From: Meconema thalassinum
Lineage: Eukaryota > Arthropoda > Insecta > Orthoptera > Tettigoniidae
Direction of reading: 5' to 3'
Length of the DNA: 64,000 nucleotides
Assembly: GCA_946902985.2 (NCBI GenBank)
Contig: OX336395.1
Span: 12,936,708 to 13,000,707, forward strand
Shown here: piece after piece, positions 39,107 to 48,589 of the stretch
How the letters are laid out: the number at the start of each line of letters is the position of its first letter
How positions within the stretch are numbered: position 1 is the stretch's first letter
Made by a program: the position numbers and the translations under genes
Notes under the pieces: model-generated
What the model was told of the DNA's origin: nothing
Databases searched by the model: none
Seen by the model: the letters and a program-made list of their open reading frames with translations, nothing else

Positions 39107-39250
39107 TACATAAATTATATATAAACTTTTGAACTGACGGTGGTTTTGGGGTCTGGGGGATGTGAAACGCGAAGATATGTCGAAATTTTCCGGAAGTCGA
39201 AACATGGGACCCATTGCAATAGTTAGCTTTCTAAAGAAATCTACCTAAAA

Positions 39251-39909
39251 TTGATTCGAATGAAATTTCAAAAAATAGTTTCTTTTAATACTTTTATCAT
39301 ATATTATTAACGTCTTTTAGGGTCCGAAACCAACATGATATTTTGATGGGTTTTTTCTCCCATGCATTTTTGGTTTCAGGGGATAGAATTATTTTCCACT
39401 AGGACCGATGCTTATCTATCTACTATATAAAGCTCAAATACCACTCACTGACTGAATCACTCATTCATTCATCACGAAATCTCAGAAACCACCGAATGGA
39501 TTGATATTAAATTTGGTATCCAGCTTCCTCAAGGGCCGCAAACGCCCACCAAGAAAGGATTTTTGGATATTTACGTTCTAAAGGGGTGTTCAGGGGGTAG
39601 ACCTGCATTTCACTGAATAGCAATATCTCCCGATAGGTTTCATTGGGGGATGTGATACTCGGCATATAAACTCATCATTAAAAATAAGAAGACACGTGTC
39701 TGAGGGTTTTTCGATGTGGTGTATATTATGAGGTGAAAGGGGTCAAAGTGGAGGTTGAAGGATTCCTAACGGAGCGTGTATCTCTTAAACGACATAGGCG
39801 AGGAGTTTGGAACTCAACCGAAAAAAAATCAGCATTTAAAATAACTAAGCAGGTGTTTTTTAATAGTTTTATTATATTTTTCACGTCTTTTAGCGTCCGA
39901 AACCAACAT
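39251..39909 (+). repeat. Diverged satellite units left of the BEL element
   Basis: The T unit resumes here (it shares ttattaacg with the T at 14,680) and a new unit starts at 39,419. That unit carries exactly the P-type deletion junction (gcaggtg joined to ttttttaatag, near 39,850). It has more private substitutions than array units (ctgaatcactc, gatattaaattt, gtgttcagggg). It is cut at 39,909 in 'ccgaaaccaacat' by the BEL element and resumes at 44,896. Confidence 0.9.
39905..39909. other. Target-site duplication of BEL element (left)
   Basis: AACAT, repeated at 44896-44900. Removing the element and one copy restores the satellite sequence ccaacatgatattttgat. Five bases fit the BEL/Pao superfamily. 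Confidence 0.95.
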
Positions 39910-40292
39910 TGTTTAGGAACAAGTGTTAAACGGTTCGTCAGGCCTCACTTGCTTTGTGGCGAATCCCGTTATATCCACTGGTCGTGAGGGGTGTGCTTGC
40001 TACCTGCCCCACCCTGCGCCCAAGTACCGTACATTCCTGAGCCAGTGCCACTATTGTGCTCAAACAAGTCACCACGGTGTGAAAGGTGCTGCAGACCTGC
40101 TGCTATGCAAACTCGGAAGACTATATCGAACGAGTGACAGTGTATTAATGTATCAACATGTATTGTATATAAGTTTGTAATATAATATAATTAGTTTAAA
40201 TGTTCCACAGAAGTCCAGTGATTTGAAATCCCAGCACTATAAATTACAGTCCACCAGAGTATATTCTTCACATTATTATCAAACTTCCTTCA
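39910..40292 (+). repeat. BEL 5' LTR
   Basis: 383 bp, starts TGTTTAGGAAC and ends CTTCCTTCA. A TATA-like TATATAAG at 40166-40173 is a plausible core promoter for the genomic RNA. It matches the 3' LTR except for three bases. The short frame across it is not a separate gene. Confidence 0.97.
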
Positions 40293-40310
40293 TGGTCCTA
40301 CCGGCCGGAT
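40293..40310 (+). promoter_or_regulatory. BEL primer-binding site
   Basis: TGGTCCTACCGGCCGG starts directly after the LTR, as expected for a sequence complementary to a tRNA 3' end (which ends in CCA). I recall a similar tggtccttcgagccgg in other insect BEL elements. The priming tRNA is not identified here. Confidence 0.7.
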
Positions 40311-40569
40311 TTCTGTGGAACAACGGACGTGTGTTATGAGCTCGTGCATCATTTCATATCGATGCCTCGCGTTGTGCATTGTTTCGGAGGCCTCAACGCG
40401 AAGTATGAGCGGTAATCGTGTGTTTCTTCGATGATTCGTATTAACTACAGCGCGCAGTGGTGCATATTGAACCTCGAAACATTACACATGGAAGGAATTC
40501 AACTTTAAGCAGCTTCGGTAAGTACATACTCATTTCTGGTTACCTGTATTCCTGTATGCTATTCCCATT
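40311..40569 (+). other. BEL 5' leader with candidate splice donor
   Basis: A leader of about 260 bp between the primer-binding site and the start codon. It holds a consensus splice donor gtaagt at 40518-40523, about 47 nt before the ATG. A pyrimidine-rich acceptor-like ttatatttcag lies after the polyprotein at 44453-44463. Removing the interval would delete the whole reading frame. There is no direct evidence that it is used. Confidence 0.45.
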
Positions 40570-43500
40570 ATGGATCCTAAATTGAAAGCACTTCTCGTAA
40601 AGACTAGGGGCCTCGCAAAGGCAAATATTACTCGTTTGCATAACTTCGTCAAGAGCTTCCAACCAGGGTCAAGTATTAACGCAATAAGGGCAAGGTTAAA
40701 CGATCTACCAAAATTAAGGCAGAAGTATGAAGACGCGCAGGAGAGATTAGAATTAGAAGACGAATCCGAGGACTACAGTGAAGATAGGAATACTTTTGAG
40801 ACTATGTATTATGATCTCGTTGATAAAATGACCACGTTGATTGAAGATAGCGTAGAGTTACGATCAAAACAGAACAATCCTTCGAGTACTAAAAGTGATG
40901 GTCAGTCTAGTTCTGGCAAGAGAGAGCTGACACTTCCTACAATTAAACTACCTTCCTTCGGGGGACAGGTCACTGAATTCCATCATTTTTGTGACACATT
41001 TACTAGCCTGGTAATAAACAATCAAGCAATTGACGATATACAACGATACCACTATTTGTTATCTTCATTAACGGGCGAAGCACATGGCCAGATTAAGAAC
41101 CTTCCCATAACAGGTCCTAATTTTAAAATTGCTTGGCAAACTGTCTGTCTGAGATACAATAATCCTAGATTAATTGCCACAGCACACATCAACAACTTGC
41201 TGAACCTTCCACGTGTACACAATGAATCACCCACAGAGTTACGAGCACTTCTAAATCAGGTATCAAGTAACTTAAATGCACTTGAAGCACTTGAACTTGA
41301 AATCCCTCTTCACGAAATCCTTCTAGCGCAATTAATTCTTGAAAAGACTGATAACGTCAGCAGAAAACAGTGGGAGCTGACGTCATCAAATTCACAACTC
41401 CCAAGACTGGAAGTGCTAAGTAAATTTTTAGAGGACAGATGTCAAGCCCTAGAATTAATCAATGGTAACCGAATTCCTACCCCAGTTGTCAATTCTACCA
41501 CTCAAAACATCACTAGAAAGAAGCTCACGAACCAAGTCAGACAAGTGTATGTTTCAAGTAACAATAATTGTTTATTTTGTACTGGCATGCACCCTCTTTA
41601 TAAATGTAAAGACTTTTCCAGTGTTAGTGTTGCACAACGAACAGAATTTGCCAAACAGCATAAATTGTGTACAAATTGTTTGAGACATGGTCACATTGTT
41701 GGTGATTGTTCTTCAGGTTCTTGCTATTCTTGTGGTTTGAAGCATCACACACTACTTCACCGCAACCGAGGAACTGGTCGTTCTCCTACCCCACGGCCGC
41801 CTGATAACACGCATGATAGGCAACAGGCAAGACCCAACAACTCTATTGTTACGCAACAACGTGCCGACACAGCGTCCTATTGCTCACTGAAAATTAAACC
41901 GCATACTCATATATTGCTCTCGACTGCATTAGTAAAAGTGCGTGATGGGGAGGGCCAACTTCAGACTTGCCGAGTCCTACTAGACTCGGGCAGTCAAGCA
42001 CACTTCATCACGACTGCCTGCACACAACGACTGAACTTAAAGAAGGTACGGAATAGAATTCCAATCCAGGGTATAAGTAGTATCGACGCAGAGTCGCATC
42101 ATAGTGCAAACATAGAGGTGCATTCCATTACTAGCAACTATCAAGTAGTTATTAATTGTGCTGTATTGTCACGAATTTCAGCTGAATTGCCAGGATCATA
42201 CATTAACTATCAAGACTGGCAAATTCCCGAAGAACTGACCTTAGCTGACCCCAGCTTCAACCAACCAGGTCAGATTGATATGTTAATCGGGGCAGAGATA
42301 TTTTTTGATCTTCTTAGGCCTGAAAGACGCACGAGGAGCGGACCCTATCCAGTTCTTCAAAACACGGAATTCGGTTGGATTGTAGCGGGACAGTTTCAAA
42401 TGGATAAGGCGAGCGGTCCGGGTTCACCACCTGTACAGTCGTTCTTCACTATGAATGACCATTCACTCGACCAGCAACTTCAACGATTCTGGGAATTAGA
42501 AGAGATCACTCAACCAATCAGATCGAATGATGAAATCGAGTGTGAAAGGCATTTTGTTGACACAGTCAGGCGGGATGCAGAAGGTAGATTCACGGTACGA
42601 CTCCCACTCTGTGGAAAACCATCAGAACTTGGAAACTCACTAACAATGGCTACGTCACGGTTTCACAATCTCGAAAGACGCCTTGAAAGAAACCCTCAGT
42701 TGAAGGGGGATTACGTCAGCTTTTTAGAAGAGTACGAGACTCTAGGGCATAGGGAGCCTATAACCACGGCGTCTGATGAGGAGGAACAGAGCTACTTCAT
42801 GCCCCATCATCCAGTGTTCAAGGAGTCAAGTTCAACTACAAAAACCAGGGTTGTATTCGATGCCTCCGCCAGTACTACCACCGGACGGTCACTCAATGAT
42901 ATCCTCAGGGTTGGTCCGACAATCCAGCAAGATATCTGGTCCATTATCAACAGATTTCGCACTCACCAAATATGCTTTACGGCAGACATTCGACAGATGT
43001 ACCGGCAGATAAGGATTGATAGTCATGACCGCAGACTTCAGAGAATCGTGTGGCGATCATCCCCAGAAGATCCTGTAAAACATTACCAGCTCAACACCGT
43101 CACCTACGGCACAGCGTCAGCACCCTTCCTCGCCACTAGATGCCTCCAACAGCTCGCTATGGAAGAATCAGACAACTTTCCTGAAGCAGCGAAGATTTTA
43201 CACAGATACTTCTACATTGATGACTGTATGTCTGGAAGTGCGACCGTCGAGGACACGTTAGACACTCAAAATCAACTCATCAACCTTCTACAAACTGGAG
43301 GGTTCCAGCTACGAAAATGGTGTTCGAATCATCCCCGACTACTTGAAGCAGTTCCTTCGGAGTGGCGAGAAACCCAGCTCCCACTTCAACTAGATAATGG
43401 GGAAAACATTAAGACATTAGGCTTGCTTTGGCATCCTGCTAGTGACCAACTGCAAATCGTAAACGGCAACTTACAACTACGCAACCCAGTAACAAAACGG

Positions 43501-44415
43501 AAGGTACTATCAACCATAGCTTCAATCTACGACCCACTTGGGCTAGTGAGTCCAATCATCATCTCCTGCAAGTTCTTCTTACAGCAACTGTGGCAGCTAC
43601 GTCTAGGGTGGGATGAAATTTTACCACCAGAGCTACTTCATCGTTGGCAGAAGTTGTGCGACGAACTTCCACTTCTCAACCAAATTTGGATCGACAGTCT
43701 TGGAGCCAATAGGGAACTGGAGGAGATAAGAAGATTATTCAACGAGGGAACGCATCAACGTGATCTATCCACCTTTGCAAGCAGTGAAGGAATTAAGTGG
43801 CATTTTATTCCTCCTCAAGCTCCGCACTTTGGAGGAATATGGGAGGCAGGTGTCAAATCATTTAAACCCCATCTTCGGCGAGTGATAGGCACCGCATGCC
43901 TTACCTTCGAGCAATTGTCCACACTCACAACTCAGATCGAAGGATGTCTCAATTCGAGGCCTCTAGTCCCGGCATCCGATGATCCCGATGACCTAGTTGT
44001 CCTTAACCCTAGTCACTTTCTCATTGGCCGACCAATCACTGCACTACCCCAACCAGATCTGAGTAATGTGCGTGTAAGCTTGCTTTCCAGATGGCAGCAA
44101 ATCCAAAGACAGTTCCAAGGATTCTGGAAGGCGTGGTCAACCGACTACTTGTCCCATCTACAACAGAGAGGAAAATGGAAGAAGGAAGGGTGCAACGTCC
44201 AGGCAGGCACGCTGGTGATCGTGAAAGAAGACAAACTTCCCCCACTGTGCTGGAAGCTTGCAGTGGTTGATCAGGTCCACCCTGGAGCTGATGGGCTCGT
44301 ACGTGTTGCCACTATACGTACCTCTTCCGGTACATTCAAGAGACCCATTACAAAACTTTGCCCACTTCCCATGCCAGACAACGGCATTTGTGAAGGTGGT
44401 GTTTTGACTAACTAA
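40570..44415 (+). CDS. BEL/Pao Gag-Pol polyprotein with in-frame RNase H-integrase deletion
   Basis: A 1,281-residue polyprotein of an LTR retrotransposon. Order along the protein: a charged N-terminal helical region; the BEL Gag domain (LPTIKLPSFGG near 125, running to about 300); cysteine-histidine knuckles (CLFCTG near 334, CTNCLRHGHIVGDC from 367, CYSCGLKHH from 385); an aspartic protease with LLDSGS (Asp472) and a downstream IDMLIGAEIF; reverse transcriptase with RVVFDASAS near 760, FTADIRQMY (Asp806) and YIDD (Asp884, Asp885); and the Pao-type region with STIASIYDPLGLVSP near 980-995. At about 1043-1046 'WIDSL' runs directly into 'GANRELEE', which belongs well inside the integrase. RNase H, the integrase zinc-binding part and the first two catalytic acids are therefore missing. 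The final catalytic Glu region (GGIWEAG, Glu1092) and the C-terminal domain remain. BEL polyproteins are usually around 1,700-1,800 residues. The first ATG, 260 nt after the primer site, is taken as start. No stops or frameshifts remain. Confidence 0.95.
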   Translation: MDPKLKALLVKTRGLAKANITRLHNFVKSFQPGSSINAIRARLNDLPKLRQKYEDAQERLELEDESEDYSEDRNTFETMYYDLVDKMTTLIEDSVELRSKQNNPSSTKSDGQSSSGKRELTLPTIKLPSFGGQVTEFHHFCDTFTSLVINNQAIDDIQRYHYLLSSLTGEAHGQIKNLPITGPNFKIAWQTVCLRYNNPRLIATAHINNLLNLPRVHNESPTELRALLNQVSSNLNALEALELEIPLHEILLAQLILEKTDNVSRKQWELTSSNSQLPRLEVLSKFLEDRCQALELINGNRIPTPVVNSTTQNITRKKLTNQVRQVYVSSNNNCLFCTGMHPLYKCKDFSSVSVAQRTEFAKQHKLCTNCLRHGHIVGDCSSGSCYSCGLKHHTLLHRNRGTGRSPTPRPPDNTHDRQQARPNNSIVTQQRADTASYCSLKIKPHTHILLSTALVKVRDGEGQLQTCRVLLDSGSQAHFITTACTQRLNLKKVRNRIPIQGISSIDAESHHSANIEVHSITSNYQVVINCAVLSRISAELPGSYINYQDWQIPEELTLADPSFNQPGQIDMLIGAEIFFDLLRPERRTRSGPYPVLQNTEFGWIVAGQFQMDKASGPGSPPVQSFFTMNDHSLDQQLQRFWELEEITQPIRSNDEIECERHFVDTVRRDAEGRFTVRLPLCGKPSELGNSLTMATSRFHNLERRLERNPQLKGDYVSFLEEYETLGHREPITTASDEEEQSYFMPHHPVFKESSSTTKTRVVFDASASTTTGRSLNDILRVGPTIQQDIWSIINRFRTHQICFTADIRQMYRQIRIDSHDRRLQRIVWRSSPEDPVKHYQLNTVTYGTASAPFLATRCLQQLAMEESDNFPEAAKILHRYFYIDDCMSGSATVEDTLDTQNQLINLLQTGGFQLRKWCSNHPRLLEAVPSEWRETQLPLQLDNGENIKTLGLLWHPASDQLQIVNGNLQLRNPVTKRKVLSTIASIYDPLGLVSPIIISCKFFLQQLWQLRLGWDEILPPELLHRWQKLCDELPLLNQIWIDSLGANRELEEIRRLFNEGTHQRDLSTFASSEGIKWHFIPPQAPHFGGIWEAGVKSFKPHLRRVIGTACLTFEQLSTLTTQIEGCLNSRPLVPASDDPDDLVVLNPSHFLIGRPITALPQPDLSNVRVSLLSRWQQIQRQFQGFWKAWSTDYLSHLQQRGKWKKEGCNVQAGTLVIVKEDKLPPLCWKLAVVDQVHPGADGLVRVATIRTSSGTFKRPITKLCPLPMPDNGICEGGVLTN

Positions 44416-44501
44416 CTATGTTCATTGCTTTGTGTTCGTTTGTTTGTTGGTGTTATATTTCAGGTGACTGTTTCTGGAAAAAAAGTGTTAAACTCTTTTT
44501 T
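44416..44501 (+). other. BEL 3' untranslated segment
   Basis: 86 bp between the stop codon and the G-rich tract. It includes the acceptor-like ttatatttcag (to 44463) and an A-rich ggaaaaaaagtg. No further frame is seen. Confidence 0.7.
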
Positions 44502-44510
44502 GGCGGGCGG
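44502..44510 (+). promoter_or_regulatory. BEL polypurine tract
   Basis: GGCGGGCGG lies two bases before the 3' LTR. This is the position where plus-strand DNA synthesis is primed. It is G-rich but contains C, as I recall for many BEL elements. Confidence 0.65.
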
Positions 44511-44512
44511 CA

Positions 44513-44895
44513 TGTTTAGGAACAAGTGTTAAACGGTTCGTCAGGCCTCACTTGCTTTGTGGCGAATCCCGTTATATCCACTGGTCGTGAGGGGTGTGCT
44601 TGCTACCTGCCCCACCCTGCGCCCAAGTACCGTACATTCCTGAGCCAGTGCCACTATTGTGCTCAAACAAGTCACCACGGTGTGAAAGGTGCTGCAGACC
44701 TGCTGCTATGCAAACTCGGAAGACTATATCGAACGAGTGACAGTGTATTAATGTATCAACATGTATTGTATATAACGTTGTAATATAATATAATTAGTAT
44801 AAATGTTCCACAGAAGTCCAGTGATTTGAAATCCCAGCACTATAAATTACAGTCCACCAGAGTATATTCTTCACATTATTATCAAACTTCCTTCA
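44513..44895 (+). repeat. BEL 3' LTR
   Basis: 383 bp, TGTTTAGGAAC to CTTCCTTCA. It differs from the 5' LTR at aacgttg (for aagtttg) and agtataaat (for agtttaaat), three bases in all, giving about 99.2% identity. Sequence continues into the aacat duplication and satellite. Confidence 0.97.
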
Positions 44896-47800
44896 AACAT
44901 GATATTTTGATTTTTTTTTCTCCCATGCATTTTTGGTTTCAGGTGATAGAATTATTTTCCACTAGGACCGATGTGTATCTATCTACTATATAAAGCTCAA
45001 ATACCACTCACTGACTGACTCATTCATTCATTCATCACGAAATCTCAGAAACCACCGAATGAATTGGAATGAAATTTGGTATCCAGCTTCCTCAAGGGCA
45101 GCAAACGCCCACTATTGAAGGATTTTTGGATATTCAGGTTCTAAAGGGGTGTTAAGGGGGTAGACCTGCGTTTCATTGAATAGCAATATCTCCCGATTGG
45201 TTTCATTGGGGGATGTGATACTCGGCATATAAACTCATCATTAAAAATAAGACGACATGTGTCTGAGGGTTTTTCGTTGTGGTGTATATTATGTGGTGAA
45301 AGGAGTGAAAAGTGGGGGTTTAAGGATTCCTAACGGAGCGTGCATCTCTTAAACGACATAGGCAAGGAATTTGGAACTCAGCCGAAAATATCAGCATTAT
45401 GAATAACTAAACAGGTGTTTGACCGTTTTTTCATAAATCCAATTTAAGGGGCCCATAGGGAGGGGTGAAATTATGGGGGGGAACGTAATATGTCTGAGTG
45501 TAAAATTATACATGGCCTATGTTGTAGACAATAACACATTACATCGTTTTTGTCTCTTGCTATTTCATCATACGACGAATACTTACGGAGTTATTAATGA
45601 TTTTGTATATTTTGGCCGGAAGTTTCAGTCCCAGGAATGACATAAAAATTGATTCGAATGAAATTTCAAAAAATAGTTTCTTTTAATACTTTTATTATAT
45701 TTTTCACGTCTTTTAGGGTCCGAAACCAACTTGATAATTTGATGGTTTTTTTCTCCCATGCATTTTTGGTTTCAGGTGATAGATTTATTTTCCACTAGGA
45801 CTGATGCTTATCTACTATATAAAGCTCAAATACCACTCACTGACTAACTCACTCATTCATTCATCACGAAATCTCAGAAACCACCGAATGGATTGGAATG
45901 AAATTTGGTATCCAGCTTCCTCAAGGGCCGCAAACGCCCACTAAGAAAGGATTTTTGGATATTCAGGTTCTAAAGGGGTTTAAGGGAGTAGACCTGCATT
46001 TCATTGAATAGTAATATCTCCCGGTTGGTTTCATTTGGGGATGTGATACTCGGCATATAAACTCATCATTAAAAATAAGAAGACATGTGTCTGAGGGGTT
46101 TTCGATGTGGTGTATATATTATGAGGTGTAAGGGGTGAAAAGTGGGGGTTGAAGGATTCCTAACGGAGCGTGTATCATTTAAACGACATAGGCGAGGAGT
46201 TTGGAACTCAGCCGAAAAAAATCAGCATTAAAAATAACTAAACAGGTGTTTGACCTTTTTTTCATAAATCCAATTTAAGGGGCCCATGGGGAGGGGTGAA
46301 ATTATGGGGGGGGGGAAACGTAATATGTCTGAGTGTAAAATTATACATGGCCTATGTTGTAGACAATAACACATTACATCTTTTTTGTCTCTTGCTATTT
46401 CATCATACGACGAATACTTACGGAGTTATTAATGATATTGTACTTTTTGGCCGGAATTTTCAAAGTCCCAGGAATGACAAAAAATTGATTCGAATGAAAT
46501 TTCAAAAGATAGTTTTTTTAATACTTTTATTATATTTTTCACGTTTTTTAGGGTCCGAAACCAAAATGATATTTTGATGGTTTTTTTCTCCCATGCATTT
46601 TTGGTTTCAGGTGATAGAATTAATTTCCACTTGGACCGATGCTTATCTATCTACAATATAAAGCTCAAATACCACTCACTGACTGACTCATTCATTCATT
46701 CATCACGAAATCTCAGAAACCACCGAATGAATTGGAATGAAATTTGGTATCCAGCTTCCTCAAGGGCCGCAAACGCCCACTAAGAAAGGATTTTTGGATA
46801 TTCAGGTTCTAAAGGGGTGTTAAGGGGGTAGACCTGCGTTTCATTGAATAGCAATATCTCCCGATTGGTTTCATTGGGGGATGTGATACTCGGCATATAA
46901 ACTCATCATTAAAAATAAGAAGACATGTGTCTGAGGGTTTTTCGATGTGGTGTATATTATGAGGTGAAAGGGGTGAAAAGTGGGGGTTTAAGGATTCCTA
47001 ACGGAGCGTGCATCTCTTAAACGACATAGGCAAGGAGTTTGGAACTCAGCCGAAAAAATCAGCATTATGAATAACTAAACAGGTGTTTGACCGTTTTTTC
47101 ATAAATCCAATTTAAGGGGCCCATGTGGAGGGGTGAAATCATGGGGGGGGGAACGTAATATGTCTGAGTGTAAAATTATACATGGCCTATGTTGTAGACA
47201 ATAACACATTACATCGTTTTTGTCTCTTGCTATTTCATCATACGACGAATACTTACGGAGTTATTAATGATTTTGTATATTTTGGCCGAAAGTTTCAGTC
47301 CCAGGAATGACATAAAAATCGATTCGAATGAAATTTCACAAAATAGTTTCTTTTAATACTTTTATTATATTTTTTTCGTCTTTTAGGGTCCGAAACCTAC
47401 ATGATAATTTGATGGTTTTTTTCTCCCATACATTTTTGGTTTCAGGTGATAGAATTATTTTCCACTAGGACCAATGCTTATCTATCTACTATATAATGCT
47501 CAAATACCACTCACTGACTGACTCACTCATTCATTCATCACGAAATCTCAGAAACCACCGAATGGATTGGAATGAAATTTGGTTTCCAGCTTCCTCAAGG
47601 GCCGCACGCTCCCACTAAGAAAGGATTTTTGGATATTCAGGTTCTAAAGGGTTGTTAAGGGGGTAGACCTGCATTCCATTGAATAGCAATATCTCCCGAT
47701 TGGTTTCATTGGGGAATGTGATACTCGGCATATAAACTCATCATTAAAAATAAGAAGACATGTGTCTGAGAGTTTTTCGATGTGGTGTATATTATGAGGT

Positions 47801-48589
47801 AAAAGGGGTGAAAAGTGGGGGTTGAAGGATTCCTAACGGAGCGTGTATCTCTTAAAAGACATAGGCGAGGGGTTTGGAACTCAGCCGAAAAAAAAATCAG
47901 CATTAAAAATAAATAAACAGGCGTTTGACCGTTTTTTTTTTATAAATCCAATTTTAGGGGCCCATGGGGAGGGGTGAAAGTAATGGGGGGGATCGTAATA
48001 TGTCTGAGTGTAAAATTATGCATGGTCTATGTTGTAGACAATAACACATTACATTTGTTTTGTCTCTTGCTATTTCATCATACGACGAATACTTACGGAG
48101 TTATTAATGATTTTGTACTTTTTGGACGGAATTTTCAAGTCCCAGGAATTACATAAAAATTGATTCGAATGAAATTTCAAAAAATAGTTTCTTTTAATAC
48201 TTTTATTATATTTTTCACGTCTTTTAGGGTCCGAAACAAACATGATAATTTGATGGTTTTTCTCCCATGCATTTTTGGTATCAGGTGATAGAATTATTTT
48301 CCACTAGGACCGATGCTTATCTATCTACTATATAATGCTCAAATATCACTCACTGACTGACTCACTCATTCATTCATCACGAAATCTCAGAAACCACCGA
48401 ATGGATTGGAATGAAATTTGGTTTCCAGCTTCCTCAAGGACCGCACGCTCCCACTAAGAAAGGATTTTTGGATATTCAGGTTCTAAAGGGGTGTTAAGGG
48501 GGTAGACCTGCATTTCATTGAATAGCAATATCTCCCGATTGGTTTCATTGGGGGATGTGATACTCGGCATATAAACTCATCATTAAAAA
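44896..48589 (+). repeat. Diverged satellite units between BEL and Helentron-like copy 2
   Basis: Unit starts lie at about 44982, 45811, 46650, 47485 and 48324 (spacings 829, 839, 835, 839). Units resemble array types but carry private changes (cccactattgaagg, gatttattttcc, ctacaatata). The last two look T-like (tataatgctc, gcacgctcccac). They do not follow the P-Q-R-S-T order clearly. The last unit is split by the next insertion and completed at 50,146-50,721, for a total of about 850 bp. Confidence 0.92.

Larger units (their letters stand above)
35227..39246. mobile_element. Composite insert of about 4 kb in a satellite T unit
   Basis: The satellite reads 'acataaaaa' on the left and 'aaaattgattcg' on the right, and the uninterrupted unit near 14,610 reads straight through. 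The inserted segment shares four A with the flank, which could be a target duplication or microhomology. It contains about 230 bp of unplaced sequence (35,228-35,457), a Helentron-like element, about 340 bp of unplaced sequence (36,959-37,296) with a GAT microsatellite, and a tandem pair of 0.97-0.99 kb units. I recognise no coding sequence. Whether it arrived as one element or in several steps is unknown. Confidence 0.75.
38264..39250. repeat. SINE-containing unit, tandem copy 2
   Basis: A direct repeat of the preceding unit at an offset of 969 bp at its start and 987 bp at its end. The growth is mainly in the TA tract (39,062-39,102). Copies differ by scattered substitutions and small indels, so the duplication is not recent. 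It ends 'ctacctaaaa', abutting satellite ttgattcg. Confidence 0.75.
39910..44895 (+). mobile_element. BEL/Pao LTR retrotransposon, internally deleted
   Basis: The element is 4,986 bp with two 383-bp LTRs that begin TG and end CA. The 5-bp target duplication aacat lies at 39905-39909 and 44896-44900, inside a satellite unit. A primer-binding-type sequence follows the 5' LTR, and a G-rich tract precedes the 3' LTR. One long open frame encodes Gag, protease, reverse transcriptase and an integrase remnant. The LTRs differ at only three positions by eye (aagttt/aacgtt and agttta/agtata), so insertion is fairly recent. Lacking RNase H and the integrase core, it could only move with proteins from a complete relative. 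Confidence 0.96.

Noticed and set aside
39910..44895. Endogenous retrovirus with envelope
   Set aside because: The protein order and motifs are BEL/Pao, the frame ends in the integrase C-terminal domain, and only 97 bp separate it from the 3' LTR, so no env gene is present.
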